From Acidobacteriota bacterium (lineage in GTDB: Bacteria > Acidobacteriota > Blastocatellia > Pyrinomonadales > Pyrinomonadaceae): a stretch of DNA of 9,060 nt. Position 1 is the first letter of the stretch. The number at the start of each line of letters is the position of its first letter. Below are positions 1-9,060 of this stretch, piece after piece. The position numbers were made by a program, and so were the translations under genes. The DNA is taken from positions 1 through 9,060 of the forward strand of contig JAFBAJ010000776.1 of NCBI GenBank assembly GCA_019247865.1, given 5' to 3'. Under the pieces are notes generated by a model, which ran no database searches, was not told the origin of the DNA, and worked only from the letters and a program-made list of their open reading frames with translations.

Positions 1-1124
1 GCTGCAACCTGAAAGCGATGAAAGCTGACCCCATTACCATCGCTCAGTATATCTACCCACCAATACTCGTTCTTAGGAACATAGGGAACGGCGGGTGCGG
101 CGGTCGTGCCTGCTCCTGCCGTGCCTGCTCCTGCTGCTCCGGCCGTCCCGGCCGTGCCTGCTGCATTGGCCGCGCCAGCGGCTGGCGGAGTCTGAGTGGC
201 AGCCTTTCCGGCATCGATGAAGGCGGAGCCAACGACTGTCCCAGCGCTGATGCCCAGCAGACCAAGCACCGTGCTGGTAATGGTCGTGCTGAAATCTCCG
301 GTAATCATTCCGATGAACAGGTAGGAGGCCAGCACCAGGAAGAACCACCATGCGGCCTGAGTCCGCGCGAGACTGTACGGCTTACGCTCGCCCGCGCCTG
401 TCGGGGCCGGGCCGGTATCGCGTAACAGGTCACTCTTCACAGCCAGAATCAAGAAGACACCCAGGATCACCAGGAAAATGATGAACCAGAAGAAAAACCA
501 TCCTGGCGGAATAACGATGAGCTTGATAATTGCGCCGGATTGCACCGGATATTCATCTGCCAGTCCGACGCTCACGGGCGTCTCGCGTGGCGACCATTTA
601 GAAGCGCCCAGAATATACGTCCACAACTCTCTGGAAGCCTCGGTCGGCTTGAGCTGAAAGACCAGCTTGTTCGTGCTGGGGTCGGTCGGAGGAAAGGGGA
701 GCGCGTCTTTGACCGGCCTCCCATCTAAAAAGAGCAATATGTTCTTATTGGGGTTTGAACATTTTGCTTTCGCCAGGAGGAATTGAAGTCCTTCGACTTC
801 GACCGTAATCTGATCCCCCAGCCGGGCCTCTTGATCTCCCTTGTTCTTATACGCATCCGTCACTTTTACTTTGGCGTAGTCTTCGGAAGAAGGGCAGGGG
901 TTGACGACCGGGGGAGGACTGGACGAGGGGCTCTGTGTGGGAGCAGGGGGGGCGCTCCTGGTGTTGTCGTTGGCGTTCGCATTTTTATTCCCGTTGTCGT
1001 TAGCGGTTGTCTGAGCCGCCAGAGCGCCCGGCAGAAAATTACCTGCCACGAGCAACAATGAAATTATGAACGGGAAAGCAAGACTTCTGAGTAACGAGAT
1101 CAGGGGCTGTCCGTTGGTTGTCAT
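1..1124 (-). CDS. Secreted-N-terminus membrane protein, function unknown (3' end beyond window)
   Basis: This frame is open from an ATG at 1124 to the left edge, 374 codons with no stop, so the C-terminus is missing. The start is supported by AGGAG seven bases upstream. Residues 1-37 form a signal peptide with a likely cut after Ala-Leu-Ala. An Asn-rich and then Pro/Ser-rich linker (about 40-80) leads to an extracytoplasmic domain (about 80-195). Membrane spans follow at about 209-229 (very aromatic, GWFFFW), 257-275 and 282-304. A Gly/Ala/Thr-rich linker occupies about 315-345, before a segment with YWWVDIL and SFHRF. The layout suggests a periplasmic sensing or binding domain tied to an inner-membrane part. 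I recall similar hypothetical proteins in acidobacteria but can name no family. It is transcribed away from the secreted-protein gene behind it, after a 195-base gap with its own promoter candidate. Function is not assigned. Confidence 0.8.
   Translation of the reverse strand, partial: MTTNGQPLISLLRSLAFPFIISLLLVAGNFLPGALAAQTTANDNGNKNANANDNTRSAPPAPTQSPSSSPPPVVNPCPSSEDYAKVKVTDAYKNKGDQEARLGDQITVEVEGLQFLLAKAKCSNPNKNILLFLDGRPVKDALPFPPTDPSTNKLVFQLKPTEASRELWTYILGASKWSPRETPVSVGLADEYPVQSGAIIKLIVIPPGWFFFWFIIFLVILGVFLILAVKSDLLRDTGPAPTGAGERKPYSLARTQAAWWFFLVLASYLFIGMITGDFSTTITSTVLGLLGISAGTVVGSAFIDAGKAATQTPPAAGAANAAGTAGTAGAAGAGTAGAGTTAAPAVPYVPKNEYWWVDILSDGNGVSFHRFQVA
106..164. repeat. Short tandem repeat coding for a Gly/Ala/Thr linker
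   Basis: A 14-base unit beginning GTGCCTGCTCCTG occurs at 106-119 and again at 121-134 (period 15), and a partial copy starts at 154. On the minus strand it encodes repeated Gly-Thr-Ala-Gly-Ala residues in the linker of the membrane protein. A 15-base period keeps the frame, so copy-number change by slippage would lengthen or shorten the linker without breaking the gene. Confidence 0.6.
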
Positions 1125-1158
1125 ACAAGTCTCCTTTGAGGGGTAGGACTGAGACGAC

Positions 1159-1186
1159 TGCGAAGATTCAAAAGCGTGCGAAGATT
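1159..1186. repeat. Pair of 10-bp direct repeats at the promoter
   Basis: TGCGAAGATT occurs at 1159-1168 and again at 1177-1186, an 18-bp centre-to-centre distance (close to two helical turns). The upstream copy overlaps the candidate -10 box of the membrane-protein gene. Paired direct repeats in this position could be an operator, but two 10-mers could also be coincidence. Confidence 0.35.
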
Positions 1187-1210
1187 ACACGCGCCCGCAT
1201 CACATGACAA
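1182..1210 (-). promoter_or_regulatory. Candidate promoter of the membrane-protein gene
   Basis: On the minus strand TTGTCA (1205-1210) resembles a sigma-70 -35 box (5 of 6). It is separated by exactly 17 bases from TAATCT (1182-1187), a weak -10 match. The -10 box lies 57 bases before the ATG at 1124, which leaves a normal leader carrying the AGGAG ribosome site. The -35 match and spacing are good and the -10 is poor, so this is only a candidate. Confidence 0.35.
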
Positions 1211-1319
1211 TCTGTTTTTGAAACTATCCTGCTACCGAAAACCGGATTTCAAATATATATGAGCGAATGAAGCGAAATATTTCATGCGGCGGCCGAAAGG
1301 TTTGTGCCGCGCAGAAGAT

Positions 1320-2153
1320 TCACTTGACATCCTTCGCGGTCGCCGGGCGCGTGAAGAGGCTGTCGGCGATCTGCGCGTTGAATTCGATGGAGTTGTAGTT
1401 GAGACGGCTCTGCTGAACGCCGTCAGTGAAGTGATCGACGACGAAGGGCGCGAAGATGCCGTTGAGGTTGAGGTACTGCATCATGCGGTCTTCCTCTTTG
1501 CTCTCTTCGGTCTCAGACTTCTTCCGGACGTAACTCACCTTGGCGGGCAAGTGATCCTGCGCGCCGAACTCGAACTCGACCATAAAGCCGTCCGGGTAAG
1601 CGAGGCGCACGGCTTCGTTGCGCCTGCCGATGCCTGCTTCGCGGCGTCCGGCGTAAGCGAGCTGCGCGCCCTCCTTGCGCCACAGGCCGCGCAGCAGGTT
1701 GTCCACGCTCGTCCGCATCGAGAGCTTGAAGTCGGCGACCTGCCCGGCCTTCATGTCCTTGATGTTTTTGGTCATCCCGTCAAAGACCCAGCCCGTCTCG
1801 CCCGTGTTGGTCTGGACGGACTTAATGCCGTCGCCCTTGAACTCCGTCCGCTCCCGGTTCGGATAGACGATGTAGTCTACGAAGGAGAGCGGCACCTCCG
1901 GCCGGCCTTCGCGATATTGCGTGTAGAGACCGCGCGCCGTCAGGCTGCGCACGCTCAGGTAAGCATTGCCGCCGAGGGCTTCGACCGCGCGTTGCAGGAT
2001 CTGCTCGGCCTTCTCGACCTCCGCCGCAGTCGCAGGCTTAGTCGTCTCCTTCTTCTCGCCCTGCGCGAGCGCGTTTGAAGCGAGCAGGCACACGAGCAGC
2101 AAAGAGAAGAGGGCAAGGGGAAGTCTCAATTTTGAAAGCATATGATGAAGCAT
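1320..2153 (-). CDS. Secreted LolA/outer-membrane lipoprotein-sorting-like protein
   Basis: A 277-residue protein with a clear Sec signal peptide: basic residues near 8-10, a hydrophobic run at 11-25, and a likely cut after Asn-Ala-Leu-Ala at residue 30. The Cys at 22 is preceded by Val, so it is not a lipobox and the protein should be soluble in the periplasm. The mature part begins with a Lys/Glu/Thr-rich stretch and then a helix with EALGG. Alternating strands follow, with YREG, WVFDG and a late Asp/Gly-Phe-Met-Val-Glu-Phe-Glu-Phe strand. This resembles the curved beta-sheet proteins annotated as outer-membrane lipoprotein-sorting (LolA-like), which are frequent in acidobacteria. No ligand can be deduced. 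The start at 2153 has only a weak GGA ribosome site; an in-frame ATG at 2141 is an alternative that still keeps most of the signal peptide. A GC-rich stem at 1286-1310 follows the stop but lacks a U tract, so I do not call a terminator. Confidence 0.75.
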   Translation of the reverse strand: MLHHMLSKLRLPLALFSLLLVCLLASNALAQGEKKETTKPATAAEVEKAEQILQRAVEALGGNAYLSVRSLTARGLYTQYREGRPEVPLSFVDYIVYPNRERTEFKGDGIKSVQTNTGETGWVFDGMTKNIKDMKAGQVADFKLSMRTSVDNLLRGLWRKEGAQLAYAGRREAGIGRRNEAVRLAYPDGFMVEFEFGAQDHLPAKVSYVRKKSETEESKEEDRMMQYLNLNGIFAPFVVDHFTDGVQQSRLNYNSIEFNAQIADSLFTRPATAKDVK

Positions 2154-2163
2154 GGCAATTCCA

Positions 2164-2274
2164 GTTTGGTCTTAGGTCTTGGGGCTTTGGTCTTTGATGT
2201 CTGACCAGACTTGAGATTGTAGATTCAATGTTGCGCCCTGTGCAAAGGCCAAAGACCTAAGTCCAAAGACCAAC
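2164..2274. repeat. Imperfect inverted repeat built of 7-bp units
   Basis: The arm at 2164-2196 and the arm at 2243-2274 are reverse complements at 27 of 32 positions, with one extra base in the left arm. Each arm is a run of degenerate heptamers: CAAAGGC, CAAAGAC, CTAAGTC and CAAAGAC on the right, and the GGTCTTA/GGTCTTG type on the left. The 46-base interval between the arms contains a small GTCTG-AC-CAGAC inverted repeat and a promoter candidate. The periodicity suggests array growth by slippage followed by inversion, or an expanded hairpin. A similar array lies at the other end of the ClpA-like gene. Confidence 0.7.
2216..2245 (-). promoter_or_regulatory. Candidate promoter of the secreted LolA-like gene
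   Basis: On the minus strand TACAAT (2216-2221, 5 of 6 to the -10 consensus) is preceded by 18 bases and TTGCAC (2240-2245, a weak -35). It sits between the arms of the inverted 7-bp repeat array, about 60 bases before the ATG at 2153, and after the terminator of the gene upstream. The -10 is good and the -35 is weak. Confidence 0.35.
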
Positions 2275-2316
2275 TTAAAAGAAAAGGGCTTCAATGAGCT
2301 ATCACTGAAACCCTTT
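2275..2316 (-). terminator. Rho-independent terminator of the ClpA-like ATPase gene
   Basis: On the minus strand, 27 bases after the stop codon, AAAGGGTTTCA (2306-2316) pairs with TGAAGCCCTTT (2283-2293) over 11 positions with one G-U pair. The loop can itself close with TGA/TCA. The 3' side runs directly into a U-rich stretch (TTTTCTTTT), as expected of an intrinsic terminator. Confidence 0.8.
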
Positions 2317-2343
2317 CCTCTCTCAGATGTCTTGAAAACGAGA

Positions 2344-4626
<2,283 letters not shown>

Positions 4627-4958
4627 TTTTATTTTCTCAACCTGTTCTTGTTCGTCCGCGAAGCGATGTCAATCAAGCACGTGTCAAGGATGTGGCAAAT
4701 GTTTGACTGTAAAGTTTCGTCGTACTCTTTCCTTTACTCGCTCCTGCTTTTTGCAAGCAGCCGTCGTGTCAGGTTTTAGATGCGAGGGGCACATCAGCCG
4801 TTGCGTTTTCATGCAGCAGCCGACAGCCATTATCCCTCACCTGCAACTGGCTTGCCAACAAAATAAGTAAAAAGGCAAAAGGTAAAAGGCAAAAGTGAAG
4901 CTCACAGCATAAGCCTTCTTTTCTTCACTTTTGCCTTTTACCTTTTTACTTCTGCCCT
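4627..4958. other. 332-base gene-free region between groL and the ClpA-like gene
   Basis: The left two thirds (4627-4860) is the presumed leader of the ClpA-like gene. It holds a small hairpin CTGCTT-TTTGC-AAGCAG (4744-4760). I found no convincing -35/-10 pair in it and no heat-shock (sigma-32-like) or CIRCE element. The right third is filled by the long inverted repeat described separately. A short frame on the plus strand that runs through this region shows no recognisable protein and overlaps the ClpA-like gene, so I do not call it. Confidence 0.6.
4866..4950 (-). terminator. Long hairpin after groL, likely terminator, built of 7-bp units
   Basis: Positions 4877-4900 and 4923-4946 are perfect reverse complements over 24 bp around a 22-base loop. 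AGTAAAAAGG (4866-4875) offers alternative pairing with 4941-4950. The left arm is a run of heptamers (AAAAGGC, AAAAGGT, AAAAGGC, AAAAGTG). On the minus strand the hairpin begins only about 12 bases after the groL stop, and its 3' side is followed by a T-rich run (TTTTTACTTATTTTG). That fits a terminator of groL, although the stem is A+T-rich for that role. It could equally act as a barrier or an RNA 3'-end stabiliser. Confidence 0.6.
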
Positions 4959-6774
<1,816 letters not shown>

Positions 6775-6800
6775 GCGCCGACACCCTCTCAAACAGCTTC

Positions 6801-7451
6801 TCAGGCTTCTGTTGCCTGCCTGGCTCCCGTTTGCGCTCTGCCGACCTGCACGCGCGCGGGCCTGAGAAGGCGTTCGCCCATGCGATAACCGCGACTGTAT
6901 TCGGCCGTCACGAGGCCGTCGCGTTCGGGCTCGACTTCGATCGTGTCAACCGCTTCGTGCAGCTCCGGGTCGAACGGTGCGCCGACCGACCGCACGGGCT
7001 CGACGCCCGCCGCGACGAGCGCGTTCTCGAATCCGTTCGCGGTTCCGCGCACGCCTTCGAGCAGAGACTCGAAAGAGCCGCTGTCCGCCGCTCCGAGCGC
7101 GCGATAGAGATTGTCGATCACGGGCAGGAGCGCGTTGACGAACTCCGCTTTCTCGCGCCGCGCTCGCTCGTCCGCCGCGCGATTCAATCGCTGCCGCGTC
7201 TCGTCCGTCTCGCGCTGCATCTGTGCGCGCAGCTGATCGAAGCGCGCCTGCATCTCGACCAGTTTCTGCTCCGCCGCACGCCTGCTCGTCTCCAACTGCT
7301 CGACCACAGACGGCTTCGCGCTCGCCGCAGCCTCGCCCGCCTCCGGCTCCGCAGCTTCATCCTCAAGATTGATGCGCCGCCTGTCCGTCACACGAATTTC
7401 CTCTGGCGAAGAGGCTTCACGCGCCTCCCCGGCCCCTTTGTTCTCCTGCAT
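6801..7451 (-). CDS. grpE: GrpE, nucleotide-exchange factor of DnaK
   Basis: GrpE opens the DnaK nucleotide pocket to release ADP and acts as a dimer. The chosen product is 216 residues. An acidic, disordered N-terminus (1-48) is followed by a long charged helix (about 50-102) that would form the paired dimer stalk. Next come the four-helix-bundle segment (NALLPVIDNLYRAL, 106-119) and the C-terminal beta wing. The family signature is present: FDPELHEAV (160-168), then GYRMGERLLRPARVQV (188-203). I prefer the ATG at 7451, which has GGGAAG upstream; an in-frame ATG at 7487 would add 12 residues but has a badly spaced ribosome site. It follows the deaminase by 48 bases and is probably the last gene of the clpB-hsp20-deaminase-grpE unit. 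No dnaK or dnaJ is next to it, although grpE usually neighbours them. Confidence 0.95.
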   Translation of the reverse strand: MQENKGAGEAREASSPEEIRVTDRRRINLEDEAAEPEAGEAAASAKPSVVEQLETSRRAAEQKLVEMQARFDQLRAQMQRETDETRQRLNRAADERARREKAEFVNALLPVIDNLYRALGAADSGSFESLLEGVRGTANGFENALVAAGVEPVRSVGAPFDPELHEAVDTIEVEPERDGLVTAEYSRGYRMGERLLRPARVQVGRAQTGARQATEA

Positions 7452-7499
7452 ATTTCTTCCCTGTCTCTCTCTGCGAAAAGATACCATGTCCTTACCAAC

Positions 7500-7985
7500 T
7501 CATGCCTTGTTAGAGATCTGCGGCGCTCGCTCGAAAAGCTCGTTACATTCTTTCTCTAAAATTCCACCCAGAACGCTGCCTTCCCAGGGAGGTCGCCCCT
7601 GCTTCAGTAATTCTTCCGCGCGAATATCTATTGCATACCATTTATCACCGAGGCTGCGCAAAAAGGGAATTGAAGAGCCAAACACCAGCATGCCAATTCC
7701 AGTCCAATAGATTGCCCCTGCACACATGGCGCATGGTTCGGCCGTCGTGTAGAGAATCAAATTTCGCCAGTCAGCCTTTTCAAGACGGCGATTAGCAATG
7801 CAGTTTTTAATCGCCTCCGTCTCGCCATGTGATGTCGGGTCAAGCTTCTCCTCGGACTGATTCCACCCTTCTGCGACAATCTCTCCGGTCTCCTGATGGA
7901 CTAAGAGCGCCCCAAAAGGGCACTGCGGAGAATTATGCGCAAGCTCTATGGCTTTGCGCATAAAGAGTTCGTGGTCAATAGTCAT
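7500..7985 (-). CDS. Zinc-dependent nucleoside/base deaminase (cytidine deaminase superfamily)
   Basis: A 161-residue single-domain deaminase. The zinc site is complete: His53 and catalytic Glu55 in SHGET, then Cys85 and Cys88 in EPCAMC. CPFGALLV (22-29) and the strand EIVAEGWN precede it, as in guanine deaminases, TadA and yeast cytosine deaminase. The HGE form of the first motif occurs in the yeast cytosine deaminase; TadA and GuaD mostly have HAE. Substrate cannot be fixed from sequence: a free base, a nucleoside or tRNA adenosine are all possible, so I give no symbol. The ATG at 7985 has GAGGGGAAG just upstream and lies 21 bases after the hsp20 stop. By hand count on five lines of sequence its GC is about 51%, against about 67-70% in sampled lines of grpE and hsp20, which suggests a later arrival in this operon. 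Confidence 0.88.
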   Translation of the reverse strand: MTIDHELFMRKAIELAHNSPQCPFGALLVHQETGEIVAEGWNQSEEKLDPTSHGETEAIKNCIANRRLEKADWRNLILYTTAEPCAMCAGAIYWTGIGMLVFGSSIPFLRSLGDKWYAIDIRAEELLKQGRPPWEGSVLGGILEKECNELFERAPQISNKA

Positions 7986-8006
7986 AGCTTCCCCTCAAGC
8001 TTGAGA

Positions 8007-8468
8007 TCAGGAGACCTTTATCTCTACGCGGCGCGTTTTCTGCTCCTCGCGTTTGGGCAGCGTCAGGCGCAGGACGCCGTCCTTGTATTCGGCCTTGATC
8101 GCCTGCTGGTCAATCGTCGGCGGGAGCGGGCCGAACTTGCGCAGAAAGCTGCCGTGCGGGCGCTCGTTCGGTTGCTGCTGCGCGTCCTGTTCGACAGAGC
8201 GCGTGCCGCGAATCCAGAGCCGGTTCTCGTCCACGCTGATATCTAAAGTCTCGCGGTCAATGCCCGGCAGGTCAACCATGATGACATACTCGTGCTCGCG
8301 ATTGTAGACGTCCGCCGGCGGAGTCCAGTCCGCGCGCTCAAGATCATGCTCTTCATCGTTGCTGCTGCTGTTATTGCGTGCGCGTCGCTCGGTCGCGTCC
8401 TCGAACAAGCGGTTCATGCGTTCCTGCAACGTCACCAGGTCGCGTATCGGGTCCCAGTGCTGAGCCAT
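8007..8468 (-). CDS. Small heat-shock protein, Hsp20/alpha-crystallin family
   Basis: An ATP-independent holdase that forms oligomers and keeps unfolding proteins accessible to ClpB and DnaK. The product has 153 residues. The N-terminal arm HWDPIRDLVTLQERMNRLF is typical of bacterial class A proteins, and an Asn/Ser/acidic linker (32-44) follows it. The alpha-crystallin domain runs from about 48 to 139, with DVYNREHEYVIMVDLPGI and the signature AEYKDGVLRLTLPK (GVL at 131-133). The C-terminal tail carries Ile-Lys-Val (150-152), the I-x-I/V anchor used in oligomer assembly. I start at the ATG at 8468, preceded by AAGGA with good spacing and matching the usual start of the family. An ATG at 8492 would add eight residues and overlap the clpB stop as ATGA. 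It lies 20 bases after clpB, which supports co-transcription. Confidence 0.93.
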   Translation of the reverse strand: MAQHWDPIRDLVTLQERMNRLFEDATERRARNNSSSNDEEHDLERADWTPPADVYNREHEYVIMVDLPGIDRETLDISVDENRLWIRGTRSVEQDAQQQPNERPHGSFLRKFGPLPPTIDQQAIKAEYKDGVLRLTLPKREEQKTRRVEIKVS

Positions 8469-8488
8469 CCTGCTTCCTTTGTGCCTCC

Positions 8489-9060
8489 TCATGCTGTTGC
8501 TGCTACTCCTTCGGTAATGAATTTCATCTCGTCGCCTTCGGCCGCGACGCGTATCTTCTGCCCCGGCGCGATCTCGCCGCGCAGCAGCTTGACCGCTAAG
8601 GGGTTCTGGATGAGCGTCTGAATCGCGCGCTTCAAAGGCCGCGCGCCGTAGTTCGGATCATAGCCTTCGCGCGTCAGCAGCTCTTTCGCGGAATCGTCCA
8701 GTTCCAGCACGATGCCGCGCTCGCCGAGCATGACGCGCAGTTTTTCGAGCTGCACGTCGATGATCAACGCGATCTGTTCGCGCGAGAGCTGATGGAAGAT
8801 CACTATGTCATCGATGCGATTCAAAAACTCCGGCTTGAAGTGTTCGCGCAAGGTTTGCAGGACAGCTTCGCGCACCTGCTTCTCGTCGTCAGAGACATCC
8901 TGTATCTCGCGCGAGCCGAGATTGGAAGTCATGATGAGCACGGTGTTCTTGAAATCAACCGTCCGCCCTTTGGAATCGGTCAAACGCCCGTCGTCCAGAA
9001 TTTGGAGCAGGACGTTGAACACGTCCGGGTGCGCCTTCTCGATCTCGTCGAACAGCACGA
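8489..9060 (-). CDS. clpB: ClpB disaggregase, C-terminal part (5' end beyond window)
   Basis: About 190 codons of a Clp-family ATPase that enters from the right edge, from the Walker B of D2 to the stop. It begins with [10 protein letters not shown] (Walker B) and continues with the [10 protein letters not shown] segment, sensor 1 TSNLGS, finger PEFLNRIDD and sensor 2 GARPLKR. After TSNLGS the sequence goes directly to [12 protein letters not shown] with no hydrophobic-Gly-hydrophobic tripeptide. It therefore lacks the ClpP-docking loop, which identifies ClpB rather than ClpA or ClpC. ClpB works with DnaK/DnaJ/GrpE to pull proteins out of aggregates, which fits the downstream hsp20 and grpE genes. 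The N domain, D1 and the middle coiled coil lie outside the window. The stop at 8489 is followed after 20 bases by hsp20. Confidence 0.93.
   Translation of the reverse strand, partial: VLFDEIEKAHPDVFNVLLQILDDGRLTDSKGRTVDFKNTVLIMTSNLGSREIQDVSDDEKQVREAVLQTLREHFKPEFLNRIDDIVIFHQLSREQIALIIDVQLEKLRVMLGERGIVLELDDSAKELLTREGYDPNYGARPLKRAIQTLIQNPLAVKLLRGEIAPGQKIRVAAEGDEMKFITEGVAATA

Noticed and set aside
1285..1312. GC-rich stem after the secreted LolA-like gene as a terminator
   Set aside because: Only about five pairs form (GCGGC with GCCGC) around a 15-base loop, and no U-rich tract follows on the transcribed strand.
1284..2078. A 264-codon plus-strand frame opposite the secreted LolA-like gene
   Set aside because: The minus-strand product has a good signal peptide and a coherent fold, while the plus-strand product is a mixture of Arg/Leu/Val/Asp without recognisable features.
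2164..2274. A CRISPR array
   Set aside because: The repeated units are 7 bp and adjacent, without unique spacers of constant length, and no cas gene is nearby.
4627..4740. TTGACA-like sequences upstream of the ClpA-like gene as a promoter
   Set aside because: TTGACA is present, but no acceptable -10 box lies 16 to 18 bases downstream, so I made no promoter call.
6831..7559. A 242-codon plus-strand frame opposite grpE
   Set aside because: It is antisense to GrpE, whose signature is complete, and it has the same shadow-frame composition.

Overview
The window is about 60% GC. Every gene I can support lies on the minus strand, so the genes are read from the right edge to the left. The protein sequences and the style of intergenic repeat suggest an Acidobacteriota-like bacterium, perhaps of the Blastocatellia/Pyrinomonadales type. 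That placement is inferred from general family resemblance and no search supports it. The main theme is protein quality control.

Right part (9060 to 6801), in transcription order: the C-terminal end of the ClpB disaggregase (cut by the window edge), a small heat-shock protein of the Hsp20 family, a zinc-dependent cytidine/deoxycytidylate-family deaminase, and GrpE, the nucleotide-exchange factor of DnaK. Gaps are 20, 21 and 48 bases, so this is probably one heat-shock operon. The deaminase is the odd member: it is visibly lower in GC than its neighbours and has no obvious chaperone role.

Middle part (6800 to 2344): after a cluster of small hairpin repeats comes a GroEL chaperonin gene. It has a GTG start, no groES next to it, and a tail without GGM repeats. 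A 24-bp inverted repeat that looks like its terminator follows. Next is a 760-residue, two-ring Clp ATPase with ClpA-like architecture (N domain, D1, D2, no middle coiled coil). It has an LGF tripeptide at the usual ClpP-docking position. Both pore loops lack the tyrosine normally used to grip substrate, which I rate the most interesting protein-level observation here. A convincing terminator follows it.

Left part (2343 to 1): a secreted protein of 277 residues that resembles the LolA/outer-membrane lipoprotein-sorting type, and then the first 374 codons of a membrane protein that continues past the left edge. That protein has a signal peptide, low-complexity linkers and three predicted membrane spans.

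ClpB, Hsp20, GrpE and GroEL would work together. Hsp20 holds unfolding proteins, ClpB with DnaK/GrpE extracts them from aggregates, and GroEL refolds them; the ClpA-like ATPase may feed a ClpP protease. No dnaK, dnaJ, groES, clpP or clpS is visible in the window. Intergenic DNA holds two families of short repeats: 7-bp-periodic inverted arrays on both sides of the ClpA-like gene, and GCTCC-N4-GGAGC hairpin units between grpE and groL. No tRNA, rRNA, CRISPR array or transposase was seen.
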